Source: Dirofilaria immitis (lineage: Eukaryota; Nematoda; Chromadorea; Rhabditida; Onchocercidae). Taken from it: DNA of 64,000 nucleotides. Position 1 is the stretch's first letter; every line of letters begins with the position of its first letter. A program made the position numbers and the translations under genes. Positions 1 through 12,154 of this stretch are shown here, piece after piece. Under the pieces are notes generated by a model. The model was not told where the DNA came from, did not search any database, and worked only from the letters and a program-made list of their open reading frames with translations. The DNA is taken from contig JAKNDB010000092.1 of the NCBI GenBank assembly GCA_024305405.1, positions 2,945,501-3,009,500 of the forward strand. Reading direction: 5' to 3'.

Positions 1-1278
1 AGCCAATTCATATCTTAGAGGGCCGCCTTCGGAAAACTGGATGCAAATATAAATGAAATTTTACGATAGAATAGTAAATGACAACATTGGGATGACATTG
101 ACATGATTGAATCATAACGGTTGGATGAAGGTGAAGATGGAAAAGTGGGATAATACATGTGCGTGATTGATTTGGGAAAAGATTTCATCAATTAGCTTAT
201 CGGTAGAAAAAATGAATTTCGTCAACGGAAATTCTTTCTTCTGGAAATAATAATTTGAAAAGACGCAGGAGTAAAAGTGAATAGTAGATATTTTCATTCA
301 AATAATTGATAATGATTATGCTGAGGTATATTTGATTATTACAGAAATCAAAAATGATTCTTTTAAAATGATTTAATAATCAAAAATTGTAAACGACTTT
401 TTCAACTATCTCGTCCAGCGCATTCTCTCTATCAAGAAATATGTACGATACTTATTTGGTTTGACCCTATATTTCTCATCTCTACAGCATGTTTTGTGAT
501 TTGTTTGCTTCAACTTATATATGAAATAATTTTGATTATATTCCAAATAATTTGGTTTAATTACATAGTTTCAATGATTTGAAATCTGTAAGATTATGTA
601 TCTAAATTTCTCTAATTTGCAGAGATAATGTGCGCAATAGTATTTCCCACCATATTACGGTAATATAATTGGAATGTGTTGAATTCTGAAGTGTGTAAAC
701 AAAAAGTTGTCATACGCACACATATATAAGATACAAATGGTACGGTATATATTAGTCATTATTAAGCAAACAGATTATTCATTTTGCATGAACAGAAAAA
801 TCTTCGTAAATATTTTGAAATCAATTTCATATGTATTACTTCTCCCTTTAAAATAAAAAAATGAGAATATAATTATCTTTAAGAGATGTGCTTTTATCAG
901 TGGATTCATTCCGTGAAAAGATCATTAAAGAAATCATGGCCCGAAAAATATTCAAAAGAGATAAAAAGAATCTTGTATCTGTCCGAAATTGTATTTATTA
1001 TAGAATTTTCTGACAATTTAGTTCAGAAAGTATTACTCAAAACTAAAATAAATTAAGGTTTTTAAATGTTGGTTAATTAAAATAAAGCAGAAGCTTAAAA
1101 TTTCTGTTAACTCTCAAATTTAAACGTAAAGCGAAGAGGTGAACAAAATTACACGAACATTTGATACATTTCATATTAAAAATTCCCTACAAATATTTTT
1201 GTACTATGGACAGTTTAAATTAAAAAAATTGGAATGAAAAAAATTTTTGAAAAATGCTTTATTTGACTGACTACTAAC
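1..1278. other. no coding exon supported; presumed intron of the NR5A gene
   Basis: AT-rich sequence downstream, in gene direction, of the last visible receptor exon. I searched both strands for the conserved FTZ-F1 box that should follow GMKVE (a run like RADRMRGGRNKFG) and did not find it, so it probably lies beyond the left edge and this stretch is intron. Confidence 0.5.
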
Positions 1279-2961
1279 CTTCAACTTTCATACCACGTTG
1301 TATACATTTTTGGAATCGACAGTGTGGACATCGTTTTCGACATGATTTATCTACCGCGCAATTCTGATCCGCCGAACACTGATATGACTGAATTTGAATT
1401 TTTTAAATTTGAAACATTTAAATGAACCAAATGGAATTAAAATAACAGTAATTAAATCTCATTCAAAAGAGAGTTTATTAATTTTGTACATAACAAGTGT
1501 TTTTAATCGAAAGCTAAACCACTTGATTTTATGAGATTATATTTTGTGTGATATTTGTTATTCTCTTGTTAAATAAATAAGCGATTTCTAATTTTCACTT
1601 TTAAAACTTTCACCCGAGAAACATAAAGCATGAAACAAAATTCCTTTATTTCAGATTTCCTTATCTTCAAGAAAAAGAAATTGAAAGTAATTTGTAATTA
1701 AAAAAATGTTAGCAGTTTTATCAATTTTTTACTAAAGAAAATTTTTTAAATTTTAATACTAAATTCTCAAAAAAAAATGAATGAAAACAAACCTTTTATT
1801 TTGTACTGTTCGTTTAAAGAAGCCCTGTAAATGGAACACCTTATTTTCAAAAGCGATATAATTTTAGAAATAAATTGCTTAAAATAAAAATATTTCCATC
1901 TTTCTGCAAAATTTTATTCTTATTTCCATTTTTCAGCAATGAAAAACAATGAGATGAATAATTCTTAGAATTGAAAATATTTTTAAATTGATTTGAATAA
2001 ATTAATAGATGGGTAGCATTTAAAAATCTATGTATTGGTTTTGTATATAAATGTCATTCACAGCATTTACAATTCGTAAAAACAGTTCAAGAACAGTCAA
2101 TAGCTCAGCTTTATGTAAAATGAAGAAGAAATGAATAATATGAAGAAATATCGTGAATTGTAAAATATCGTGAATTTGGAAACGTTTTAAAAGCAATTAT
2201 GTAATTATAGGAAAGACGGAAAATAATATCAGAGCAAATTTTGTTTCTATTTAAACGTATTATAAAGAGATGCTAGATACTTTGAGATATTTTAATTGTT
2301 TTATAGTTAGTAAAGTTTTATGGCGAAACTCTGCCATATTCCGAGGATAAGCATTTCAAACGAGCATAGAAACAGAGCTTGGTGATTGATTGGCTGAAAA
2401 CAAGCATTGTTGCTTCTGCACATACTGCTGTGCGATGGTTTTAAATGAAACTACGGTACTGATGAAAGAAATGAAGAGATTAAGAATCTTAGTGTAATAG
2501 GAGCATAACATATTCATATTTGTGAATCGAAAAATAAGCTAAGAATATCTTGTAATTAATTGATGTTAATTAAAAGTAAAAGAGTTTGTCACTATAAGAT
2601 ACTATGGTTTAAATTATCTATTTGTTTCATATATATAAGCTCTTATTATGCGTTTCAAACTAAACAGCAACCTAAATTTACGTAAAAAGATATTATGGCT
2701 TAAATTATTTGTTGTGAACATATGTGTGACTATGCTAATATATAACATAAAAACTGGTATTATAAGTTTCATGAAGTGGTTGTGTACCATAAGTTCATTT
2801 GAAGAAATTTGAAAATGTTGTGCGAACCTTGCATGATTCGCAGGTGAGCAATCCGTAATGGTACCCGGACACTGATCCCCACAAACTGGACAGTTTTCGT
2901 ACTCGATTTGCGGCTTACAGTTTAGATCGTCCAGCTTCAAGGCCGTTTCAATGCCAACCAT
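1279..2961 (-). CDS. nhr-25: NR5A (FTZ-F1/NHR-25) nuclear receptor, DNA-binding domain; partial at left edge
   Basis: Ligand-type transcription factor acting in the nucleus. In C. elegans the family member NHR-25 controls moulting and epidermal development. Three minus-strand exons encode the two-zinc-finger DNA-binding domain: 2828-2961 (finger 1, NCPVCGD then VSGYHYGLLTCESCK), 1793-1824 (GFFKRTVQNK) and 1279-1387 (finger 2, YQCSADQNC then CRKRCPHCRFQKC and GMKVE). The P-box CESCK and the GFFKRTVQN helix are those of NR5A. The proposed start is the ATG at 2961, giving about 22 residues before the first cysteine; the frame is open further upstream, so an earlier exon is possible. Two single-base deletions break the frame: at 2870-2874 inside finger 1, and in the A-run at 1794-1797 that should finish an NKK codon series. 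The FTZ-F1 box and ligand-binding domain are not in the window; the exon at 1279 ends in phase 1. Introns are about 1.0 and 0.4 kb. Family assignment is confident, orthology slightly less so. Confidence 0.85.
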
Positions 2962-3382
2962 GATGGCAATCGCTGCCCGTGACTTGTTCGGCGCTCCGGC
3001 CTTCGTTGTCACTCTTCTGATGCTGTGTTGACCTTGCTACCAAAGACAAATACACACACTGAAAGCCGCGCAGACAGATCGCTACCTGTACCTTTATGAC
3101 AGGTGAGCTGCTACTGCTGCAAGCAACCACATCGAATAGTAAAAGTAGTTAGAGCATGGAATAGCAAGTCGATAACCATTTCACGGAAATATCAGAATAA
3201 TCGGAGCTGAGTGAATGAAATCTGAGGTATCCAGAAGAATGGCGAATCACATATCGCGGGTAGCAACATATCGCATCACAAGCAGCGATTCATCATCCTG
3301 CAAAATGGGTGGTTCTTCATGCATGCCATAATATCAAGCAGTTAACGAAACGCATATATAGAGACAGACAGAAGTATTCAAC

Positions 3383-3434
3383 CTGCTGCTGCTACTGCTA
3401 CTACTACTACTTCTGCCGCTGCTGCTTCTGCTGT

Positions 3435-3469
<35 letters not shown>
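3383..3469. repeat. imperfect CTG/CTA/CTT triplet repeat, pure CTG at the right end
   Basis: An interrupted CTG-type microsatellite ending in about ten uninterrupted CTG units (3440-3469). It lies about 0.4 kb upstream of the proposed NR5A start, so it reads as CAG on the gene's strand. It may sit in the promoter or 5' UTR. No protein-coding use is evident. Confidence 0.9.
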
Positions 3470-3539
3470 AATGCACCTTTTCAGTTAAGCTGTTATATTG
3501 CTCATTCATGCATTCTTGCAATTAATAGATAGGGAGGGG

Positions 3540-3592
3540 AAAGATGGCATGGGATGCGATGGAATGGGATGGGATAGGATGGACAGTAAGGT
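3540..3592. repeat. degenerate GGGATGGGAT-like repeat
   Basis: Guanine-rich, GATGG-type degenerate tandem repeat between the two triplet tracts. Its G content is unusually high for this window. No gene is attached to it. Confidence 0.7.
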
Positions 3593-3664
3593 ACCTGGGA
3601 GACCACCATATTGGCGAATAGAAGTGTCATAGGATTGTGACAGTTGTGCTTGAAAAGAGAAAAA

Positions 3665-3718
3665 CTGCTGCTTCTGCTGCTGCTACTACTACTGTACTGC
3701 TACTGCTGCTACTGCTAT
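3665..3718. repeat. second interrupted CTG/CTA triplet tract
   Basis: A shorter copy of the same kind of triplet tract as at 3383-3469. The short leucine-rich plus-strand ORF at 3644-3835 is only a reading of this repeat and is not called as a gene. Confidence 0.85.
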
Positions 3719-4011
3719 TGGTTTAGTCGCCCTAAGATTGCAGGTGGTTTCACGGGCAACAGTATCAGTAGCACCCTTACCGTCAGCATGTCGAGAATTC
3801 TTTTCATCCATTGGAGATCAAATTGCAATAAATGAGAAATGCATAAACATAGGCTGATGCATATGAATGCTCGGTGCGTATCTATGTTTGGTACAGCGAT
3901 ACCACGATGTCACCCATTTCAACCAAAACTTTCAACACTTGTAACTTCAGCCATCGGCTTGATAGATAGATAGTTGAATGATTGTGTAGCTGAATAGATG
4001 GGTGAGTAGTG

Positions 4012-4053
4012 AAGGAAAAGGAAAAGGGAAAGGAAAAGGAAGAGGAAGTAGTA
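4012..4053. repeat. polypurine GGAAAA/GGAAGA tract
   Basis: A run of GGAAAAGG-type units, purine only on the plus strand. Low-complexity sequence in the presumed upstream region of the NR5A gene. Overlapping short ORFs on both strands simply translate it. Confidence 0.8.
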
Positions 4054-6246
4054 ATGATAGTAATAAACTCGTTGGAGAATTGCGTAGGGTGGGAGAAGAT
4101 GGAAAGAGTGATGGGTTGCTCTCGCTTGTGGTAGTGAACTGTCACTGTCACCGTGTCCCAAATATCGCGGGGTCAAGGCCTTCTTCGCTTCCTACCTGAA
4201 GATAGATAGTGCTTGATGATGCTGACGGCGACAACAATGACGACGAAATGCGAATGACAATCTTTCCGAGCGTTCCCAAACGAAACAAACTCATGACCTT
4301 CAATAACAACGACCAAAAATTTGTTATTGAATGAGAAAAGATTTTTGCAGTAAATACATAACAATACTTTGATTTAATATCATACAGATCGGGAAAAATT
4401 CTTGCAGATATGATGGAATTTAAAAGAAAAACTAAATGTCTTTCAAACAAAGTACAAGATTATTAGAAGAAAGTGGTGAGAATCTCTTATAGTGAAAAAG
4501 AATCTAAATATATTGAAGCTCTTTAAGAATGAAAACTTTTCGAACTTTAAATTATGTGATGAAATAAAAGTGTGGATGAAGTCTTTCTAAGTAATGAAAT
4601 CTTGATTGAGTCGTCAATTGATTGACCTTGTAAGCAGGTTCATTCATTTCATAAGGGGAAGAAAAGGTAAGCCGGGTTGGGATTGAAGTTAGAATAGGGA
4701 CAAACTTTCGACCTCGAAAAGATGAGGGATAGGTAGACAAAGCTCCACGCATCTATATATATCGAGGCCAAGGTTTCATTAACCTTCACGACTATCGTCC
4801 AACTTTCCTGTTCACAGCCTTCAGTTCAATCATTGTATGATTGGCAAATCGACGGTATCAACACAAACTCCATGACCACATTTCCTTTGGTTTAGCTTTC
4901 ATCATACGAAATCACTTATCATTTCAAGGATTTGTTTACTAACCATATATAAGATTCATTTCTACAAAAATGACTTTTATAAAAATGATTGGGACTGAAA
5001 ATTGAAATTACTTAATTAGGAAGTTACGAAACAGAAGTGTGAAAGAAGTTATATTGTTTGAAATATATATAGTAGCAAAGGAATTGTATTATTTTTGGAA
5101 ATATTTCCTATACTGTCAAGATCATTAATCTAACAGTTTAAACTCATTATATTTATACCAACTGGTATTAATTCACTGTCAGGTTCCAAAAGGTTTTATA
5201 TGTTTCATATCAGATTAATTTTGAATAACTCGAGAATTAAAATATTTTGATTTTGATAGCAAACTATTGATTTAACATGTTGACTTCAATGATAACAAGT
5301 TATAATTGTTCTTTACTATGAAGCTTCCGTCTATGTCGAATAGAATTGTTTTTATATAAGTATTTAGTTGAGTCAAAGATGATCCTTACTATTTCTATTT
5401 ATAGACTCGTACATGGTGAATAACTTAAAAACATTAATTATATTTATTCTGTATTCTACTTACAAAAAATATTTGCATCAAACTGTCGTCGTATCATCTA
5501 ATCAAAAAATTTAACTCATCATCAAAATTACATTCAGGAGCGATCAGTAACGAGTGTTCCGGCTTATTTCACATTTTCCTGCATCAGAAGTACTGATTTG
5601 GAATTCTATCTTCTCTCGAAAATGCTCGAAATATTCTTGATAATTGATTGGAATTACTCTAAAATTTAGCAATTACGCTGATAATGAAACAATGAAATAA
5701 TGGTTGTTGTCTGGATGACCAATAAATCGTCTCGCATTCTTATTTGATGAAAAGGGAAATATTTGCATTCTCTGATCTTTTCAAAATCGAGTTTTTTTAC
5801 TGCATTTCTCACTTCGATTATTTGAAATATCGTTTCCGAAGTTGAGGCTTTCGAATGTGGAAGAAATGCTGGTTTCGAAAATTCTTTGAGATCTATATAA
5901 CAAAATTTCAGCTAACTTTCAAAAATTTCAATTTATGAAATGATTTTGCAAGCGCTATCCTCTCTACTTTCTTCATTTATAAGTTCTTATTTTTGAACGC
6001 TGACACGAATAAAAATCGGAATAATTAAATTTAAACGAAATTTGATTTATAAATTTCGCAGTTATTGATCATAAATATCCAGCATAGCTTGGGAATTCAT
6101 ATATCGTTACAAAGAATCTAATATAAACAGCAAAAAAATGAGTAGGTGGATTAATAAATAGATGTAAGACAGTATACAAAAAATTTAAAAAAATGAAAAG
6201 CTACTCTGGACAAGATCATAATTGAGTTTTTAATTGCTCAGAAAGT
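4054..6246. other. no gene recognised
   Basis: Ordinary AT-rich sequence. A slightly GC-richer patch at 4600-4900 contains a TATATATAT run near 4753 and could be a promoter for something on the plus strand, but no exon with a start follows it convincingly. A plus-strand segment after a good 3' splice site near 5537 stays open for 43 codons, which is within chance expectation here. Confidence 0.4.
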
Positions 6247-6321
6247 TCATTCACTTTGCATCGCCTCAAATATATCCTCCTCTGTCATTTCCTGACCTTC
6301 CTCATCGGAAAAATTATCCAA
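6247..6321 (-). CDS. candidate acidic C-terminal exon, unrecognised
   Basis: After an AG at 6322-6323 the minus strand reads 24 codons rich in acidic residues (NFSDEEGQEMTEEDIFEAM) to a TGA at 6247. Directly upstream, in another frame, sits a second acidic helix-like run (DGITEEEMRTHNK), so the two may be one protein interrupted by an indel. The composition is far from random for this AT content. Nothing identifies a family and no further exon could be linked. Low confidence. Confidence 0.3.
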   Translation of the reverse strand: MDNFSDEEGQEMTEEDIFEAMQSE

Positions 6322-6836
6322 CTAAAGACTTATTATGGGTCCGCATTTCTTCTTCAGTTATCCCATCCAAAACTTCCGATATTAAAGACAAAAATATAAA
6401 AGAAGATATATTTTTTCTAAAAATATTTCAAACTTCCGAAGGTATTATTTTTATTTTAAGATTTCGGAAGAATATCGTAAATTTTAGGGAAAAATTCCTT
6501 TGCATGTTAAAAAATATTTAAAAAATCTTTTATGACTTTAAATCATCAAAAATTATTCCTTTTTCTCAATGGCGAAAGTTCTAAGCTTTGAATTTTGAAA
6601 AAATTCAATTTTTCAATACGATAAGAATCAAGAAAGAATAGCCGCAAAATTTTTATTGTATTGTTTTATTCCTTCATCTATTGGGACCATTGCTGGATTG
6701 CGCAAGTCTTGTGGAATGATATAGAAAAGGAAAAAAGGAAGGAGAAATGGAAAGATTGATGATGTTGATAAAGCCGTTTCTCTGAATCACTCTTAAATCA
6801 TTTCTTAGAAAAATTTTATTCATTAACAAAATCAGC

Positions 6837-6900
6837 CTATCGTAAGAGAGCGAGAATTTTTTCATACATTCTTTGCATTTCGTCATGTGTTTTTACAATT
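6837..6900 (-). CDS. candidate 3'-terminal exon, unrecognised
   Basis: A good 3' splice site (AAATTCAG) is followed by 20 codons with amphipathic-helix character (THDEMQRMYEKILALLR) and a TAG at 6837. The exon begins with one spare base, so a preceding exon would end in phase 2. It might belong with the candidate at 6247-6321 or be an alternative end. No family recognised. Confidence 0.3.
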
Positions 6901-7248
6901 CTGAATTTGGAAAACAAGGAAGAATGAAAATTATAAATCGGTGACTTTTTTTAATTTTTAGAGACAATCATTTGAATATGCTAGATAAAATGATTTGTTA
7001 GTTTCTTTTGTATATTTCTTAAGTTAAAACAATGAGTTAAAAGCTTATAATTAATCAAGTAAATACGACATAAGTTGATTTTAAAAGTTCATTTTTAAAA
7101 AATACCAAGTCGAATAAACAAGAAATGGGTAAATTCCTTTAAGTTGATTTCCTGATCACTATCAGTTGTTATAACTATATTTTTGATTAGTGTATGTGAA
7201 TATGAAGTAACAGTTCACTCCTTACTTTTTGCTTGATCATTTTCGCAG

Positions 7249-8321
7249 TAAATATTTGCTGGCTCTTATCGCCTCAAGATCAATGATGATCCATTTCTAC
7301 AGTTGCGTAATCGGTAAGATTTAGTTCCATCTATTACTTTCTGCTTAAATATTTCCATTATGCGGACTATTTTCAATTTTTCATATAATTTAAAACAACT
7401 TTTTATTTTGTTTGCATGAACTTATATTAAATAATTCTAAGCTTCTAATAATCCAAAGTTAAACTCGAACTATGCTCGAAACAAAAGATCAGTTGCAGAA
7501 TTACTTTAGATCAAGAATACGCATAGATATATTTATGCAAACTCTTGCTTACAAGCTCGATAACTACGAAATTTTAAACTTTGCTTTAAAAAGACGAAAC
7601 ATCAGATAATTTGATTAATTAAACAGATAATTCCTTTAGTAGGTAGAAGATTGAAATTTTTAAAAATATAATTTGATAAAGTGAAATTACGATTCCATCG
7701 GTTGAAGCATTCGATTTATGCAACAATTTTAATGATAAGGACGTCGCTCGAAAAATTTATTTCATAAGTCGGTCAACACAAATCTGGCCCATCATTCACA
7801 ACATGTTATCATCAGAGATACTGTGAAGTGATTTAATGCTAAAAGCTTGTCAAATTCATTATGTTCTATTCTCTACTTCCTATTGCTATAATTTCATCTG
7901 TAGCAATAGCGATGCCGGTGATTACATTTTCTATGCGAAGAATTCTATTATCGATCACGAATATTTGCTCGCAAATGTTGATACTGCTTATGTATTTGCA
8001 TGCAGGTAAGACAAAATTTTCCGGTAGTAGTAATAATGAAGGCAATTATTTGGACCGTGAAACTAACTTCACTAGATCAATCTTCTTCCTACATTTTAGA
8101 AGAGCTAGTTGGAGACTGTGAAGTATTTAGAAAATTCTTTTACTACATTCAAAAATGTTTTCTTAATATATGATTGCAATCTTTGTTATGATAGAAATAA
8201 TCATGCATAATAAAGTTGCTAATGTATATTTAAATAAGCTAGTCAAAATCAGCGACTTTCAGTCTATTACATTAAAGATCGCAGTTTCTGCATGATACCT
8301 GCTTTCCAAGCAAATCGTTGA
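7249..8321 (+). CDS. 3' end of an unrecognised multi-pass membrane protein
   Basis: Three exons with compatible phases: 7249-7313 after TTTTCGCAG, 7904-8005 after a long pyrimidine tract ending CTGTAG, and 8263-8321 after CTTTCAG, ending in TGA. Together they read KYLLALIASRSMMIHFYSCV, then IAMPVITFSMRRILLSI, then a hydrophobic SQMLILLMYLHA and a short tail SFCMIPAFQANR. At least two membrane-spanning stretches are likely. Both inner donors are strong (G|GTAAGA). A canonical AATAAA lies at 8398-8403, 77 bases past the stop. Exon 7249 needs a preceding exon ending in phase 2, which I could not find. I do not recognise the family; a NEMP-like or receptor-type protein was considered but not supported. 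Confidence 0.5.
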
Positions 8322-8397
8322 TGTCATTATTGGTCACTGAATTTGAATCAAAAACTATATACTTTAAGTTTTATTAAGCATAGATTTATAAAATATC

Positions 8398-8403
8398 AAT
8401 AAA
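8398..8403 (+). terminator. polyadenylation signal AATAAA
   Basis: Canonical hexamer 77 bases downstream of the TGA at 8319-8321. It supports that stop being the true end of the membrane-protein gene. Confidence 0.5.
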
Positions 8404-8489
8404 AGTTTTCAAAGAATTTTTATAAAAAATTTTTAATAAATTTTGAACTTATTGAAAGCTCTAAAACTAATCATTCACGCAGAATGTGT

Positions 8490-8528
<39 letters not shown>

Positions 8529-11500
8529 TAAGATTCAGCATATATCACAAATATTAGTAAAATCAAAATTATTTATAGGTCGCTTGTGCATAATACTTAG
8601 TTCATATATTTGGCATCGAAGACAATATGCTTTGCTTATATTTATGGATATGATAAGTCAAGCAAAATCTCAAACAATAGTCAAATTCGTTTAAAAACAC
8701 GGCGATTAATTATTCAATGAGATGAAATGATAATATTAATAATTACTATATCCGGCAAATAAAGCAGACGAGTATTGTTACTATATTCAATGTACCAAAA
8801 ATATGATATTCATTCCATGTCTCATTATCGATGTATAAATTTTTCTCTTGGTCTAAAAATTTTCAAGGCAATTAAAGACAAATACTAGAGTGAAATCAAT
8901 TTTAAAATATAACGACATATTTCCAAATTGAATTATTCTGTCTTCTTCTAATTTATCAGTGTTGTTGGAATAGTTAAAATTCTTTTCTCGAGCCGACGTT
9001 TAACTAAAAGAATCATTTTAAAAACATTTCTCAGTTTAAAAGAAAATTATAATTTGTAAATTTATTTATTAAAAAATCATTTCAAATTGTTATTCTCGTC
9101 GATTGTTGGCATTCTCATTGACATTAATCAACATTAAACAGCATATTTTATTTTATAAAAAGCATTCTAAATATTTTTAAAAAGCCGTAGTAGCATTATT
9201 TTTACAAATATGAAAAATAATGGTTGCTTAGATACTTTTTAACTTTTAGCAAAATTGTTGAATTTTGTTGTTGAAATGAAGATCAGAAATGTGTTGATAT
9301 TTATTGTTTAATGAAATAGCGGTGAATAGAACAAATAGACAAATTTTTCTATTCATCTTTAGTTCTGAAAAGAATAATAGTACAAACATTTCATTTCCAT
9401 CGTAATGGAAATTTAATCTGATAATATAACATAATGAAATGTTACATTTGGAATTGGTCGCACCAGAAATTTTGCAACAAAGTTGAACGGAATCTTAGCA
9501 AAAATCATTTACTACTTATATTTTCGATCTTTCTTTGGCACTGCCATTATTGATAAAGCCATATAAAAATTCATATGAATCAAAATCGAAATAAGTAAAA
9601 TTCTTTTTCAATATAGTTTCATGGAAATTAACAGCATAATTACTATTGTTCGAGCTGTCTGCAATAGATTTATTTCGCCAGCGGTTACTTTCAAGCTGAT
9701 AATATTAAATGAAATGCTTTAACAATTGATTCTATAGTAATAGAAAAAAAAAGGTTAGATATGAATAGCTGAAATCTTCCATTTAATATTTTGCCACGGT
9801 TCAAAAATCAAAAAGAGAAAACTGGTGATGTGAAAATTGCTGATTGAATTTTCCGGTGCTTCTTGCAATGAATAATTTTATTTATCAATCCTTTTATCAG
9901 GACATTCTCAGTAATTTATAATTTTTATGTTGCTTTATTTTACAATTACCAAAATAGCTATAAAGTACTGCTTATACGCAAACAATTAACGAACATTTTC
10001 ATTCATAAAAGAAGTATAAATGACCAAAAATCATAGAATTCTTCGATGTTATTGGAAACCAAAAAAACTTTCCACGCTTGTACTAGTTGTAAACAGTCGT
10101 GAATGCATTTCGAATGTTAAACGTAGACGTTAACGTTACTTTCATTATTTTTTTCTTATTATAGCAATACTTTACATTTATTAAGTACTATGAAATTAGA
10201 TGCTTCAAGGAAAACGGATATCATTGCTTCATCTGTCCTTTGACCTACGATCAAAATTTCCACTGATTTGCACTCAGTGAGGGACAGTATAAGCAAGTGA
10301 TAAAATGATTACAAAATGTAGATTTAAAGAAACATTTATTGAGAATTTCATAAATCAACCGCTGCATTTTAAAGTACGAATTTGTGAAGTCTACTCAAAT
10401 AAAAATTTCTGGAAAAATTAGAAACAATGAGTCATAGAGTTTATATGCAAAATCCAGTTGCTAAAAGCATAGTTTTAATCCGTTTATATATGTTTAGTGA
10501 TAAACGTGATAAAACTAAGCATAAAAGCTGCGTTGAAACCTTTATATAATCATGAAACAAATTCCTGTTGTTTTATCTCACTCATTTGCTTCAGAGCTTT
10601 AATTTTTATTAAAATATTAATGTTATCATCACAACTGTCTATTTACATCAATAGTAGGAGATCCTATTTTCAACTTAGCAAAAATAATGAAGACATTCAT
10701 ACAATGACTTATTTTGGTATAAAAATATTAATGAAATAACTCAGATGAATATCTTTTGATAAGATATTACCGCAATCTACAATGTTTACAAAATCTTATG
10801 TGCGTGCTTTAAAGTCAGTGATAATTCATGATAGAGAAAACAACATTTCAATTTTCTGCAAATAATACTTACTATAAAAATATGTTAAACATTTGGCCAA
10901 TAAAATATTGTAAAATACGAATCATTTTCTAAATATAGCACCTAGCTGTTTGATAAGAGCCATCTTATCAATTCATTTAAGTGTTTAAATTCCTTAAAAT
11001 AAATTTAGAAGATTGCTCTATTTATGTAAAATATTAATATTTATAAAACTATATGGAGTAAATATGTCTTGATAAGTAGGTTATTTATTGTTGGAATTCT
11101 TGAAATGCAAAAATTTTCATTTTAAAATCTAAATTCAACAATACTTGATTTCGATCTTAAAAAAGATGGTATGTTTTTGTCCCCTACAGAAATATACATA
11201 TATTTCCATTATGAAAATTATTTGATAGCAATTAATCACATCGAAGATATTAATATTGAATGTCAATTATCTTCGAATAAAATGAGTTTAAAAATGAATT
11301 TATTATTTCAGATTATATTCGCATAAAATTTCATTTTCTTTTATCAAAGACGAAATAAGACATGAATTCTCTTTTGTCGCTTCTTTTCCCATGTTCATAG
11401 TGATGTTCGAAATAGAAGAGACGATTTGATTCCTGATTCTTCCTTGACCTTTTACAATAACAGTGCTTGTTAATGCGAACGCTTCATGAATTTTAGTATT

Positions 11501-12154
11501 TCGGCGTTATCAGGAAACGTTCTGCTTTATGGGACAGAAAGCTTATCAATGAAAAGTGAAGCATTCTCAATCATAACATTGTGTTTTAGTTTGTGTTAAT
11601 ACTTATTTGTGCCTATCAAATCTTTTAAGCGATTGTCAGAAGAAATTTAAAAAATTAAAAAAAAAGGATAAAAAATTATTCTTGAAAACCATTAATTGAA
11701 TAGTTGATTTTAAGCATTCAAAAAAAAATAAGTTAACTGAAGAGAAAAGAAGATAAGGTAAAAGAACAAAATTGTTGATAAAATTAAACTCAGATTTATT
11801 TAAAAGTTGAATAAATATGAAAAAATAAAGTAATTATGAAGTGAAACGCGGAATAAATTAAAAACCTATTAATGGAACCACAATTCTTTTGTCGATATTG
11901 TTGCAGAAATATGACTAAGGTTAGTAAGATTGTCTAAAATTCATCCTCTTTTCCCCAAGGTTTTATTAATTTCAATGCCTCATTATCCGTCACAGTTTTG
12001 AAGTGAAATTTTGAGATGATCTGATTTTCTTGAGTTATCAACAGATTTTAAAATAGGAAGAATCATTTAATAAGTAGACATTAAAAATTTTAGACACTGT
12101 AGGATGTTTTCACGCAATATGATTCTTCAATATCTGATGCTTTGCTTTTTTAAT
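8404..12154. other. intergenic, no gene recognised; contains a (GT)n microsatellite
   Basis: AT-rich sequence with no exon chain I can support on either strand. A (GT)n tract lies at 8485-8526. The ORF around it (8443-8694) merely translates the repeat and adjacent sequence. The part nearest 12154 is probably the 3' UTR of the minus-strand gene that ends at 12155. Confidence 0.5.
8485..8526. repeat. (GT)n microsatellite
   Basis: About 20 GT units with one TAT interruption near the left end. Confidence 0.95.

Noticed and set aside
1..37. Minus-strand frame after TTTGCATCCAG reading SEGGPLRYELA to the window edge
   Set aside because: Only one frame is open, and it does not fit the phase-1 end of the previous receptor exon. 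It is too short to support.
6674..6886. Minus-strand 70-codon frame starting MTKCKECMKKF
   Set aside because: It overlaps a better-supported exon in another frame (6837-6900) with a clear 3' splice site.
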